Source of the DNA: Bacteroidales bacterium
GTDB lineage: Bacteria > Bacteroidota > Bacteroidia > Bacteroidales > Prolixibacteraceae
Direction of reading: 5' to 3'
DNA length: 46,594 bases
Assembly (NCBI GenBank): GCA_015654795.1
Contig: JAATGF010000180.1
Location: 1 to 46,594 of the forward strand
Both the position numbers and the translations under genes were made by a program. The notes below the pieces were generated by a model. It saw only the letters and a program-made list of their open reading frames with translations, was not told where the DNA came from and did not search any database. Below are positions 26,158-35,114 of this stretch, piece after piece. Position 1 is the first letter of the stretch. Every line of letters starts with the position of its first letter.

Positions 26158-27270
26158 CTAAACCTTTATAAAAAGAAGATTTTTATAAAGCACAAGTCCG
26201 ATGAGCCAGAACATCGCAATATGAGCCAGTGCGAACAGTAAGGATGAAATTTTGGGGTCTGATGACAGTGGCATAAACAGATGTTCATACAGCCAGGTAT
26301 ATCCATTCACGACCCTTCCGTCGGGTTCTGTAACATGAATAAAGCGCGTGATTGATTTGACATAGAAACCCGACAATGCAAAGATAAATAATGGATTCAT
26401 CCCAAATACGACAAAGAATGAGGTCCATTTTGAATAGCCTTTGAGGTCAATGATCCAGATCAGTAAAGCCAGTACCAGTAACGCCCAACCCGCAGAATAG
26501 ATCACATAGGAGCTGGTCCACAGCGGTTTGTTGAGCGGAAAAGCCAGGCCCCATAAAAATCCGGCTGCAACCCCGGCAATACCGTATATTGCCAACGTTC
26601 GCGGCACTTTGATTGACGCTGTCTGTTTGATTACTGAGCCACACAGGTAACCCAAAATGACAGTTACAATAGCAGGAATCGTGCTTAATAAACCTTCGGG
26701 GTCAAAAGGGATTCCAAACCCCTTGTACAAATGCGATTCGCCAAGTATCGCCGTATCGAACGGAATTGCTGCATTCCCTTCGGGCGAATAAGGATCAGCT
26801 CCTCCGAAGAAGTAAAGTATTCCCCAATATATCAATAGTATAGTAACGCCTGCATATGGAAGATATTTGCGTTGAATTGCCAGTACGATGAGTGAGCCGA
26901 TTCCGTAAGCGATGGCTATACGTTGAAGTACACCCAGAATTCTGAGTTTTGAATAATCAGTCATCCATTGCGGAAAAGAGTTCAAAAACAATCCGATTGC
27001 AAAAATGAGCAAGGTCCGTTTTCCAATTCTCAGAAGTGATTCTTTATTGAGCGTATTATTATACTTCGAGAAAGAGAAAAACATCGATACCCCCACGACG
27101 AAAAGGAAAAACGGAAAAACAAGGTCGGTGGGTGTACATCCGTGCCATTTCGAATGTTCAAGCGGAGAGAAAATATGGGCCCACGTTCCGGGGTTATTCA
27201 CGGTAATCATCGCAACAACGGTGATCCCTCGAAGAACGTCAAGTGCTAAATATCGTTTTGGTGAATTCAT
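26158..27270 (-). CDS. HGSNAT/NagX-like transmembrane acyltransferase (DUF5009), copy 2
   Basis: The start is set at ATG 27270 (370 residues, MNSPKRYLALDVLRG); a TTG six bases upstream is less likely. It is a polytopic protein with about 10 helices and strong family motifs: LALDVLRGITVVAMI and W-HGCTPTDLVFPFFLFVVGVSM, closer to the HGSNAT consensus than the copy at 4579. The two are clear paralogues with similar length and layout, but much divergence. It starts 41 bases after the GHL10 gene ends and is probably in the same operon. A likely role is acetyl transfer to glucosamine-type sugars at the inner membrane, which would suit the deacetylase domain encoded upstream (inference). Confidence 0.85.
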   Translation of the reverse strand: MNSPKRYLALDVLRGITVVAMITVNNPGTWAHIFSPLEHSKWHGCTPTDLVFPFFLFVVGVSMFFSFSKYNNTLNKESLLRIGKRTLLIFAIGLFLNSFPQWMTDYSKLRILGVLQRIAIAYGIGSLIVLAIQRKYLPYAGVTILLIYWGILYFFGGADPYSPEGNAAIPFDTAILGESHLYKGFGIPFDPEGLLSTIPAIVTVILGYLCGSVIKQTASIKVPRTLAIYGIAGVAAGFLWGLAFPLNKPLWTSSYVIYSAGWALLVLALLIWIIDLKGYSKWTSFFVVFGMNPLFIFALSGFYVKSITRFIHVTEPDGRVVNGYTWLYEHLFMPLSSDPKISSLLFALAHIAMFWLIGLVLYKNLLFIKV

Positions 27271-27317
27271 AATCAATGCAATTAAATAAATTAATCATCC
27301 TAAATTCAGATATCATC

Positions 27318-28826
27318 TTATTCAACCATTGAAAACCCTACCGGACTGCTTTCGATATTCGATTTGCTTACAGCGGTTACAACATATCTAAAACGTCTGG
27401 GATTAGTGCGTTTATCGAGTGCATAGGTTATTGAGTTGTCTGCTGTTGTTAAAAAGATACGTTTTGGTTTTTCAATATTTATCCTTTGCAGCTTTTTATA
27501 TTGATAAATCACAAACGACTTCGTGTTTTTACCCTTTTCCCATGAAAAATGGAGCTGTCCATTTCCGGAAGTTATTTGAGCATATGCAGGCGCCTCAGGT
27601 ACTATGGGATTTATTCTTTGATTTGATGGAACAAGAGCCGGATAACGATAATACCGTTTCTGCAATTTCTCCTGAAGTTCCAACGGGTTCTTGCGCATGA
27701 ATTTCGCACTATAAAACATACTTCCTGAAATCTCGTGATATTTGCGGTTGAGCTTAATTTGCCGGATAATTTCGTCAGCACTTTGCCATGATTTTTCTTT
27801 TGCCTGGGCGTCAATCTTGTAAAGTGCCTGTCCAATATATAATTGAGTTTCAAAACTATTGTGACACCACCAATCGGCAATGATTTTATAGTCGGCAATC
27901 TCTTTACCAATTTCCCAATAGATTTGAGGCGTAATATAATCGATCCATCGTTCACGTTGCCATTTCAAAACGTCCGCGAAAAGATCATCATAGTTGGTTT
28001 GACCTGCTTTTGTTTTCGAACCGGCCGGATCTTTTGTACTGTTGCGCCAAACCCCAAATGGTGAGATGCCGAACTCAACCCATGGTTTGATTGCCTTGAT
28101 ACTGTCATGCAATTGTTTGATAATCAAGTCGACATTATTCCGGCGCCAATCGTCACGCTGATTGGCAGAATAACCTCTTGAATAAGTTTTAAATGATTTA
28201 TCATCAGGGAATTCAACTCCGGCAATCCGATATGGATAAAAATAATCGTCCATATGAACGGCGTCAATATCATACCTGCGTACGATATCGCTCACCACCT
28301 TAGCTACAAAATTACGGGTTTCAGGAAGTGCAGGATTGAAATATTTGGTCTTGCCATAAGTGATAAACCATTCCGGATGTATATTGGTAATATGATTGGG
28401 AGCAGTCTGATTATTATTAACATCCGAAACAGCCCTGTAAGGATTGATCCAGACATGGAGATCAAGGCCACGTTTGCGACATTCGACACTTGCAAATGCG
28501 AGCGGATCATAATCAGGCGTTTTCCCCTGTTTCCCTGTGAGCCACTGTGACCATGGTTCGTATTTTGACGCATAAAAGGCATCGGCCGATGGTCTGATCT
28601 GAAAGACAACTGTATTCATATTGTACTCTTTACATAAATCAAGTAACTCGGTAAACTCTTTTTTCTGCTGCATTGCCGTAAGATTCGATGCCGAAGGCCA
28701 ATCGATATTAGCTATTGTTGCAATCCACACTGCGCGCATCTCATGCTTGGGATATTTTGCGGCATATAAGTTGATTGCCAATAGTAATATCAGACTTAAT
28801 CCAATTAATTTCTTCATATTATTCAT
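27318..28826 (-). CDS. GHL10 (DigH/YngK-like) glycosidase, secreted
   Basis: A 502-residue exported protein. ATGs at 28826 and 28817 are both possible; the signal peptide (KKLIGLSLILLLAINLYAA) follows either. The GHL10 barrel (about 28-390) has MRAVWIATIANIDWPS, FQIRPSADAFY, LHVWINPYRA, VHMDDYFYPY and DYITPQIYWEIG. A fibronectin-III-like domain ends the protein (about 405-500). E. coli DigH (YddW) of this family hydrolyses denuded murein glycan, so the same substrate is the best guess, in keeping with the amidase in the locus. It is flanked in the same direction by AmpG (131 bases upstream) and the acyltransferase (41-47 bases downstream). Confidence 0.9.
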   Translation of the reverse strand: MNNMKKLIGLSLILLLAINLYAAKYPKHEMRAVWIATIANIDWPSASNLTAMQQKKEFTELLDLCKEYNMNTVVFQIRPSADAFYASKYEPWSQWLTGKQGKTPDYDPLAFASVECRKRGLDLHVWINPYRAVSDVNNNQTAPNHITNIHPEWFITYGKTKYFNPALPETRNFVAKVVSDIVRRYDIDAVHMDDYFYPYRIAGVEFPDDKSFKTYSRGYSANQRDDWRRNNVDLIIKQLHDSIKAIKPWVEFGISPFGVWRNSTKDPAGSKTKAGQTNYDDLFADVLKWQRERWIDYITPQIYWEIGKEIADYKIIADWWCHNSFETQLYIGQALYKIDAQAKEKSWQSADEIIRQIKLNRKYHEISGSMFYSAKFMRKNPLELQEKLQKRYYRYPALVPSNQRINPIVPEAPAYAQITSGNGQLHFSWEKGKNTKSFVIYQYKKLQRINIEKPKRIFLTTADNSITYALDKRTNPRRFRYVVTAVSKSNIESSPVGFSMVE

Positions 28827-28957
28827 TATTTCAATTTGTTACAATCTTTAAGATGTGCAGCAGGCGACTGACAACTGGCAGGTCTCTGCTAATTAATCAG
28901 AAGCTACTAAAGGAAGGGTAAGATAACATCCGATCTCCCTTTCTCTGAGTCTCTCCC

Positions 28958-30649
28958 TCATACACGCTCTGTTTCCTCTTTTTTCTTAATCCCAAATGTA
29001 GGATCGATCTTCAAAAACTTAATCGCGATAATCCCGGGAATCGCGCAAATCATTACATAAATAAAGAAATGCTGATAACCCAACAGCTCTTTCATATAGC
29101 CTGAAATCATACCCGGTAACATCATACCAAGCGCCATTAAGGAAGTTCCAATGGCAAATTCAGCTGTTTTAAATTTACTTTCCCCAACAAAAGCGAGCAT
29201 GTAAAGCATGTAGGCTGTGAATCCGAATCCATAGCCCATCTGCTCAGCTGCAATGGAAAGATAAATTGATATATCGCCGGGAACAGGCTGAAATGTAGAT
29301 AAATAAACATAAACACTCACCGGAATATTCATCGCGAATGCCATTACCCATATCATCTTTTTTAAACCAAATTTTGCTGCGACAATGCCTCCAAAAATTC
29401 CACCGATTGTAAGACAGATCATCCCCAGTGTTCCGTATGCAATGCCATATTGTGCCGATGTCAAACCTATTCCGCCGCTATTTCGCGCATCGACTAAAAA
29501 GGGCGTGGCCACTTTCACGAGTTGTGCTTCACCCAGACGATACAATAGAAAGAAAATTAGTGCCGGAACAATTCCCGGTTTAGTGAAAAAAGATTTAAAT
29601 ACTTCACCATAAATTTTCAGATCAACTTTGGTTTTTTCTCTTGTTTCATTGGGTCTGGGAAGTACAATCCGATGATAAACGGCAAGAAGCAATAAAATAA
29701 TTCCCAGAGCCCCTAATGAGACTGTCCAGCTGAAAGCAATATTGCCGGCTGTTGCTCTAAACTGTGAGCTGGTCTGGCTGGTTAGATTGTGATCGACCCT
29801 AATTACTGCCGCCATTGGTTTGTCCCAATTTGTTGACGTAAATTCAAAACGCCCTGTTTGATTTTTAGAAAGATCGATATCCTTGCTCCCCGATTTACGC
29901 CCAAGATTTACAACAATCGTTTCATCGGGAGCCGGTGAAGCAGACAAAGCTACAAAAATAACCGTTGAATCGGGATTGGAAATCCCCTTTTCGAAAACAG
30001 GAATCTGAACTTTTTCGGGATATATAATTATTTTAGGAATCCCTTCCTGTTTTGTAATCTTAAAATCGGCAACATTGGCAGCCTTATACTGACTGACCGG
30101 AACGGCATTTACTTCGAATGAAACCGGATCCAGTCCCGTATTCTCCTGAATAACACCTGCAATCAAAGGAAGCAGCCCTAAAGCAGTAAGCATCGCAAAA
30201 CGATAAAATGTGCTTCGGATGCCGACAAAGAATGCTTGTTTATGCTGATCGAGCGAAAGCATATAAAATCCGTCTGCAGCGATATCATGACTGGCAGATG
30301 AAATAGCAATCACTGCAAATATGGCAATTGTTGCCGGAAAGTAGAATGGAAGCTGCATCGCGAAACCAACTGCGATAAATGCTGCTCCGAGCAAAAGCTG
30401 CGTCCAAAGAATCCAGTTACGTTTCGTCGAAACCACATCAATGTAAGGACTCCACAATGGCTTTATCGCCCATGGCAGGTAAAGTAAACTTGTCCAGAAT
30501 GCGAACGTGGCGATCGAGACTCCCATTGTCTTGTAAATGAGCCCTGAAGTGATCATCACAATGCTATATGGAATTCCCTGGTAAAAATAGAGACTCGGAA
30601 TCCATGCCCATGGGTTCCGGGAATTCTTTGGTTGGTTGTTGGCAGTCAT
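28958..30649 (-). CDS. AmpG-like MFS muropeptide permease with an extra periplasmic domain
   Basis: A 563-residue MFS protein with about 12 helices. AmpG features are visible: IPSLYFYQGIPYSIV, the loop PLWSPYIDVVSTKRNW and SASHDIAADGF. AmpG imports GlcNAc-anhydroMurNAc and its peptides. The protein is longer than E. coli AmpG (about 490) because of a beta-rich insertion of roughly 115 residues (about 195-310) between transmembrane segments. Flanking helices put it on the periplasmic side, where it might capture substrate. Its position between murein hydrolase genes supports murein transport. There is no anhydroMurNAc kinase in the window, so the transported species may not be the anhydro form (inference). 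Confidence 0.88.
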   Translation of the reverse strand: MTANNQPKNSRNPWAWIPSLYFYQGIPYSIVMITSGLIYKTMGVSIATFAFWTSLLYLPWAIKPLWSPYIDVVSTKRNWILWTQLLLGAAFIAVGFAMQLPFYFPATIAIFAVIAISSASHDIAADGFYMLSLDQHKQAFFVGIRSTFYRFAMLTALGLLPLIAGVIQENTGLDPVSFEVNAVPVSQYKAANVADFKITKQEGIPKIIIYPEKVQIPVFEKGISNPDSTVIFVALSASPAPDETIVVNLGRKSGSKDIDLSKNQTGRFEFTSTNWDKPMAAVIRVDHNLTSQTSSQFRATAGNIAFSWTVSLGALGIILLLLAVYHRIVLPRPNETREKTKVDLKIYGEVFKSFFTKPGIVPALIFFLLYRLGEAQLVKVATPFLVDARNSGGIGLTSAQYGIAYGTLGMICLTIGGIFGGIVAAKFGLKKMIWVMAFAMNIPVSVYVYLSTFQPVPGDISIYLSIAAEQMGYGFGFTAYMLYMLAFVGESKFKTAEFAIGTSLMALGMMLPGMISGYMKELLGYQHFFIYVMICAIPGIIAIKFLKIDPTFGIKKKEETERV

Positions 30650-30987
30650 GCGTCTTTTATTTAGTTTTTATCTATTATTTTATCTCATAAATAATGTGAA
30701 TCAAGAGATCTCGTATTCTCCAACTCGGCTGGATTTTCTCCCCACCACCTTCCTTATATCAGGTCTTATCCTTGTACCTATACTAACGAATATCTTCACT
30801 GACCCAATGACTTTTTTCAATGACGGCGAAACCAATGACGAGTGTTTCTTTCAATGACAATACTTCATGATTCCACTCCAATTACTTAATTGACTGGTTG
30901 ACAATTCGTTTCCACCAACTTACAGTCAGTAGCCAAAAGCCAGTTGCAGTGATTTTTCTATTCATAAATCTTGTTTTGTTTGTCATT
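30650..30987. other. 338-base gap with a dispersed CAATGAC-type repeat
   Basis: There is no credible coding frame. It contains four CAATGAC words at about 30805-30856. The segment 30817-30839 is the reverse complement of the left-edge repeat at 32-54 with one mismatch. No full TAnnTTTG box for the AmpG gene was seen. Confidence 0.55.
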
Positions 30988-33459
30988 TTAGTTCAGTGCC
31001 TTAAATGTATACCCTTTTTTTGATAATATTTTAATGATCTGATCCAATGAATTATAAAATTTGTCTTTTCGGTCGGGATGCGTTCCAAGGTGAATCAATA
31101 CTATTGCGCCATTGAGTTTATCAGGATTTGTCATTTCAAATCTCATTAATCTTTCCATCAACTCCTTGGATGTCTTATAATTTGCCATGTCAGGTGTTGT
31201 ATAATCAGCGTTTGTTCCGACTCCGGGAGTGAAATTAATCAATTGCATATCGCGTTGCGCACTCCATCTGCTGATCGTATGGTTGTACCATTCATAGGGT
31301 GCCAGAAAATACTTTATGTCTTTGAGTTGAACTCCGAATTTGTTAAGCTGATCAAAATTAGCGGTTATATCGTCGTTAAATTGTTTTCTTGAAACCAATA
31401 GTGAATCACGCTTTTGCCAGGGAGCATACAGCAAATGGCGATCAGAATGCGGACCAACGTAATGATGATCAGCAATCATGCGCTTAACAGTACTTTCAAA
31501 CTCGGGATTTCTAAGGAAATTTCCTGTTAGGAAAAATGATCCCTTGATTTTTTTTCGGGATAATGTGCTCAGAATTTGATCTGCTCCTTCTCCGTATTCA
31601 TCAGCCGAAAAAATCAGGTAAATTGTTTTCAGGCTATTGTCCATCCTTACCAGGGCACCTGACTCATCAATTGAGCTGTTCTTCATTTTGAGCTGTCTGA
31701 TTCCCTCTTTTTCAAGCGATGAGAGATAATAACTTAGGCTGGCAGTTCCATCCATAGTTGGCTCATTCGACGTGTAATCGCCAATATCGTCATGGTAAAC
31801 TGCTATTCCATTTTGAAACGGCTCATATACATCCTTTTTCAATAAGCTAACGCCGATGTGCCCGTTAAAGATTTCGCGATAAACCGGACCATCGACTAAT
31901 CCGCCAGAGGTTGTTTCTCCTTTAATCGAAGTGATCGAAGAGTGAGGATATTGCGGGTAATCGCCATTTGATGGTAAACCGCAGATCATACTCGTTCCCC
32001 AGGGATTGCAACCGAACAACCAGTCACGTAAAGCAGCCTCCATTTCAATATATGTTGAATCGGAAGTTGATTCAAAATAGAGCCTGGCCTGTGTGATGGC
32101 CGCAACATTCAGATTATTCGAACACCAGATATAAGGGATTCCATTCAGAAATGGATCAGCTTTGCCTCTTTCGTAAATAGCCTTTAATCCGTCGCTCATA
32201 AAATCAGAATAACTCTTTGATGTTGAATTATCTATATTTGCCTGATTAGCATGTCCCAGATTCACAAAGGGATAGTACTGATAATGACGTGCGCTTTCTT
32301 TCTCCATCCACGGCGTGATCGGTTCAAGTTTTCCCCAGTAGTTGGCTTGTTTCAGGTAGTATTCATCACCGTCTGATTTATAAAGTTCGATTGCCGCCAA
32401 TTCAAGATCATCTGTATAATTGTCTTCTTCATAAAAATAAGGTGAAACCACACTTGCTGTCTGCGCTACACCAAGATCTGTCAATCCAAAAGCGAAAGCC
32501 TGTTTTGCCTTGGTAGCCAATAATTTGCTAAATACGGGATCATATCTCTTGAAAATTTGCGCCCCCATTGCGAAGGCCGAGCTGAACTTCCCGGCTGTGG
32601 AAGAAACACCTGTTGATCGATTTTTGTATTTAGATAATCCCTGAACTTTTCCGGTCACAAAGTAAACCGGACGGTACAAACCATTTCCGTAGGAGGCTGT
32701 ATCTTTATTAGGTAACCGGAATCCTTTGTGATCGCGATCATCAGCAATTTGATTGTACATCTCTGTGCTGTCAGGATTCATTTTCACTAACCAGTCCAGC
32801 CCCCATCGAATCTCATTCACGATATCCGGGATACCATCTGCGCCCGGAAGCCCGGCTGCATTATATTGATCGCCATACACTTCCGGATTCTTCGAATAGG
32901 CAAAAAGCATCTGGTAAACAGCATTTGCTGAAGTTGTTACGTATTGCAGGTAATCAGTTGCATCATGCCATCCGCCTTTTACATCGATGATCTGTCCTGT
33001 TTTAGTTGGGTGATCAGCAATAAATCCATCATGAGTATGACATGAATCTTTCAGGTAGGGATTGTAACCACATCGTTGCTGCCGCATATAATTCAATATA
33101 TAATCAGCAGAACCTTTGTAAACATCAGCCGCAATCGTAAATTCGACAGAACGTGAATTTCCTGCTTTCAGATAATATCTTCCCTGTTTCGTGAATCGGG
33201 AGAAGTTAAGTCGGGCTGCTGATTTCATTCCCCATTTCGAACCATCGTAATTCGTTGGCAAGCTTTCAAATACTACTTTGTCAGATACTGCATCAACAAG
33301 CTGAAACAGATGAAATTCTGTCGATTCATCAGAAATAAAGACTGCAACCTTAACTGAATGAGGCAAGTAGCCCAACTGGTTGATCCTAATCCAGGACGAT
33401 CCGTGAGTTACTATCGCCGTAAGTAAGAATAATAATCCGATAATAGTTCTGCTTATCAT
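30988..33459 (-). CDS. GH9 glycosidase fused to a polysaccharide-deacetylase-like domain
   Basis: An 823-residue exported protein. It has a signal peptide (to about 20), an Ig-like GH9 N-terminal domain (22-110) and a GH9 (alpha/alpha)6 barrel (115-585), with both catalytic-site Asp residues in GGWHDATD (D166, D169) and the acid Glu566 in DYTSNEPTMD. A C-terminal NodB/polysaccharide-deacetylase-like domain (605-823) keeps H671-SDR-H675 and LIHLGTH, but the usual TFDDG reads FSADEYGEG. GH9 is best known from cellulases but includes exo-glucosaminidases. Between AmpG and SpoIID genes an amino-sugar polymer is more likely. It may cut or modify murein glycan and deacetylate GlcNAc (inference). 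Confidence 0.85.
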   Translation of the reverse strand: MISRTIIGLLFLLTAIVTHGSSWIRINQLGYLPHSVKVAVFISDESTEFHLFQLVDAVSDKVVFESLPTNYDGSKWGMKSAARLNFSRFTKQGRYYLKAGNSRSVEFTIAADVYKGSADYILNYMRQQRCGYNPYLKDSCHTHDGFIADHPTKTGQIIDVKGGWHDATDYLQYVTTSANAVYQMLFAYSKNPEVYGDQYNAAGLPGADGIPDIVNEIRWGLDWLVKMNPDSTEMYNQIADDRDHKGFRLPNKDTASYGNGLYRPVYFVTGKVQGLSKYKNRSTGVSSTAGKFSSAFAMGAQIFKRYDPVFSKLLATKAKQAFAFGLTDLGVAQTASVVSPYFYEEDNYTDDLELAAIELYKSDGDEYYLKQANYWGKLEPITPWMEKESARHYQYYPFVNLGHANQANIDNSTSKSYSDFMSDGLKAIYERGKADPFLNGIPYIWCSNNLNVAAITQARLYFESTSDSTYIEMEAALRDWLFGCNPWGTSMICGLPSNGDYPQYPHSSITSIKGETTSGGLVDGPVYREIFNGHIGVSLLKKDVYEPFQNGIAVYHDDIGDYTSNEPTMDGTASLSYYLSSLEKEGIRQLKMKNSSIDESGALVRMDNSLKTIYLIFSADEYGEGADQILSTLSRKKIKGSFFLTGNFLRNPEFESTVKRMIADHHYVGPHSDRHLLYAPWQKRDSLLVSRKQFNDDITANFDQLNKFGVQLKDIKYFLAPYEWYNHTISRWSAQRDMQLINFTPGVGTNADYTTPDMANYKTSKELMERLMRFEMTNPDKLNGAIVLIHLGTHPDRKDKFYNSLDQIIKILSKKGYTFKALN

Positions 33460-33744
33460 GTTAATTATTTTTTGTCGTAAAGCAATTTAAGTAAGGGGAA
33501 TAAATAAATGTCGTCTTTTGACAATACGCAGTACAATTTTATAGTACATGTCCATCATAATTGATAGAAACAGCCCGGATGGGTTTGCTCCATACCTCGT
33601 TTATCTCTTTCTCCCCATCGCCCCATCCTTCCATTTCCCTGCTCTGTGTTTGGTTCGTGTTTGATCCATACCTCGTTTATCAAAGATTCTTTTCAAAATA
33701 AATAATTGTGGGACGAGTCTAGGACCTGCCTTACAAATAGCACA
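33460..33744. repeat. Intergenic repeats: 17-bp direct repeat and copy of the left-edge element
   Basis: TCCATACCTCGTTTATC occurs at 33589-33605 and 33665-33681. Overlapping the first, 33574-33593 is the exact reverse complement of bases 136-155. No gene is seen in this gap between the SpoIID and GH9-deacetylase genes. Confidence 0.55.
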
Positions 33745-35079
33745 TTAATATTTGCGTTCCAGACCGGCACCACGGAAATAGTGTAATAATATCTCATGGT
33801 ACGAATATCCTTTATCTCCCATTACAGCTGCTCCAATCTGACATAAGCCAACGCCATGTCCCCAACCGGCGCCATGCAGAATAAAATGAATGCTCCCCGC
33901 AATCTCTTGTTTATCAATGATAAATGCGGAACTATAAAGATGCGATTTAGACAATGTTTTTCTGATTTCCAGCTCTTTACCAATTGTCATTGTCTTAAGT
34001 GTCCCGACAATTTTTAATCTGATCAGTCTGGCCGAACCTCCGCGCTCAACAGGAATCAGATCAGTAATCGTTCCAAAATCAATGCCTGTACGTGTTTTAA
34101 CCAATTCACTTAATTCATCCTGTGAATAATCCACTTTCCAACGGAAAAAGTCATTTGTTTCCTGGTCATAGTCATTCAATATTTGCTTGAGCACTTTTTT
34201 GTCAGATGAATTGCAGAAAGCAGTTGGATTCCTCATAATCCATTTTTTCGCCACATCTTCCTGATCAAGCTCAAGGCTAAATCCCTCAGGAAGAACGTTA
34301 TTATCGACAATTTTCTGCAAATAGGAATGATTGACAGGCTCCCAAACATTTTCAAAAACCTCGGTAACACCGCCACAGCATTTCGAAAAGCGGGCGTCGC
34401 ATATCACGCCATCTATGGCAAGTACTTCACCATGAGTTTCTTTAACTGCTTTTTCTACCACCTCTGTTGTTGAGCGGGTAATTCCTTGATAACGTTGACA
34501 ATGATCATCGGCACATACGTCAAAATGAGTGTGATCTTCACGATCATACCATTTTACCAGTTCATCGTCTGTACGAAAAGTTGTCTGATATTTTTGAGAT
34601 TTTGTTTGCAGGTTTGTATTTTTCTGAATTTGCGCTAAGAGCCAGCTTCTCGAAATCACGGCATGCGCTTTTAGCAATTCCATCGAGGAGGTGGCGCTCA
34701 TTTCAGATGATATTACACTTATCAAATAATCTTCAATGCTTAATACATTAATCGCATATATTTTATCCCCATCGGTAATGAATTGAAGACTGCCTTTAAA
34801 TGTCTGATTTTCTTTTCGTTCCCAATGAAAATTAATGCCGATTGTTACATCATGAAGTATGAATTTTCCTGTTTCGGGGTTAAAAGGAATAAACTTCACA
34901 TTGTTCGGACAGAGGAAGTTATCATCAATAGATTCGATGTAAATTTCTGCTCCTGTTTTTCGGGCCTTATACTTGCCTGTTAAAACGGTTGTCGAATTCG
35001 CTAAATGATAATTTCCGTGAAGGGTAAAGGAGATTTCCTTTTCTGCCATGATCCCAACCTTAATTTGGGGTGTCTCCAT
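33745..35079 (-). CDS. SpoIID/LytB-domain protein without signal peptide
   Basis: A 444-residue SpoIID-family protein. The start at 35079 keeps the family-like beginning PQIKVGIMAEKEISFTL. Motifs are SSEMSATSSMELLKAHAVISR with the catalytic Glu, FSKCCGGVTEVFENVW, and GAGWGHGVGLCQIGA. SpoIID is a lytic transglycosylase that acts on peptide-free glycan. Family members are normally outside the cytoplasm, but this protein has no signal peptide or membrane anchor, so it may act on imported glycan inside the cell (inference). Extra Cys/His residues lie in FDVCADDHCQRYQG. It starts 35 bases after the DUF4922 gene and belongs to the amidase-led operon. It is unrelated to sporulation here. Confidence 0.88.
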   Translation of the reverse strand: METPQIKVGIMAEKEISFTLHGNYHLANSTTVLTGKYKARKTGAEIYIESIDDNFLCPNNVKFIPFNPETGKFILHDVTIGINFHWERKENQTFKGSLQFITDGDKIYAINVLSIEDYLISVISSEMSATSSMELLKAHAVISRSWLLAQIQKNTNLQTKSQKYQTTFRTDDELVKWYDREDHTHFDVCADDHCQRYQGITRSTTEVVEKAVKETHGEVLAIDGVICDARFSKCCGGVTEVFENVWEPVNHSYLQKIVDNNVLPEGFSLELDQEDVAKKWIMRNPTAFCNSSDKKVLKQILNDYDQETNDFFRWKVDYSQDELSELVKTRTGIDFGTITDLIPVERGGSARLIRLKIVGTLKTMTIGKELEIRKTLSKSHLYSSAFIIDKQEIAGSIHFILHGAGWGHGVGLCQIGAAVMGDKGYSYHEILLHYFRGAGLERKY

Positions 35080-35114
35080 ATCTGTATCAATAAGTTAACA
35101 TTTGTTAGTATTTG

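Noticed and set aside
7512-33459. Reading the locus as a cellulose or plant-polysaccharide PUL because of GH9 and SusCD
   Set aside because: MurQ, NamZ, AmpG, NlpC/P60, dipeptide epimerase and amidase are all murein families, and there are no other plant-glycan hydrolases.
439-33459. Chitin utilisation locus (GH20, GH3, GH9, deacetylase)
   Set aside because: There is no GH18 or GH19 chitinase, and the peptide-processing and MurNAc-specific genes have no place in chitin use.
33745-35079. Sporulation function for the SpoIID protein
   Set aside because: No other sporulation gene is present and the phylum does not form endospores; SpoIID-type proteins occur widely as murein enzymes.
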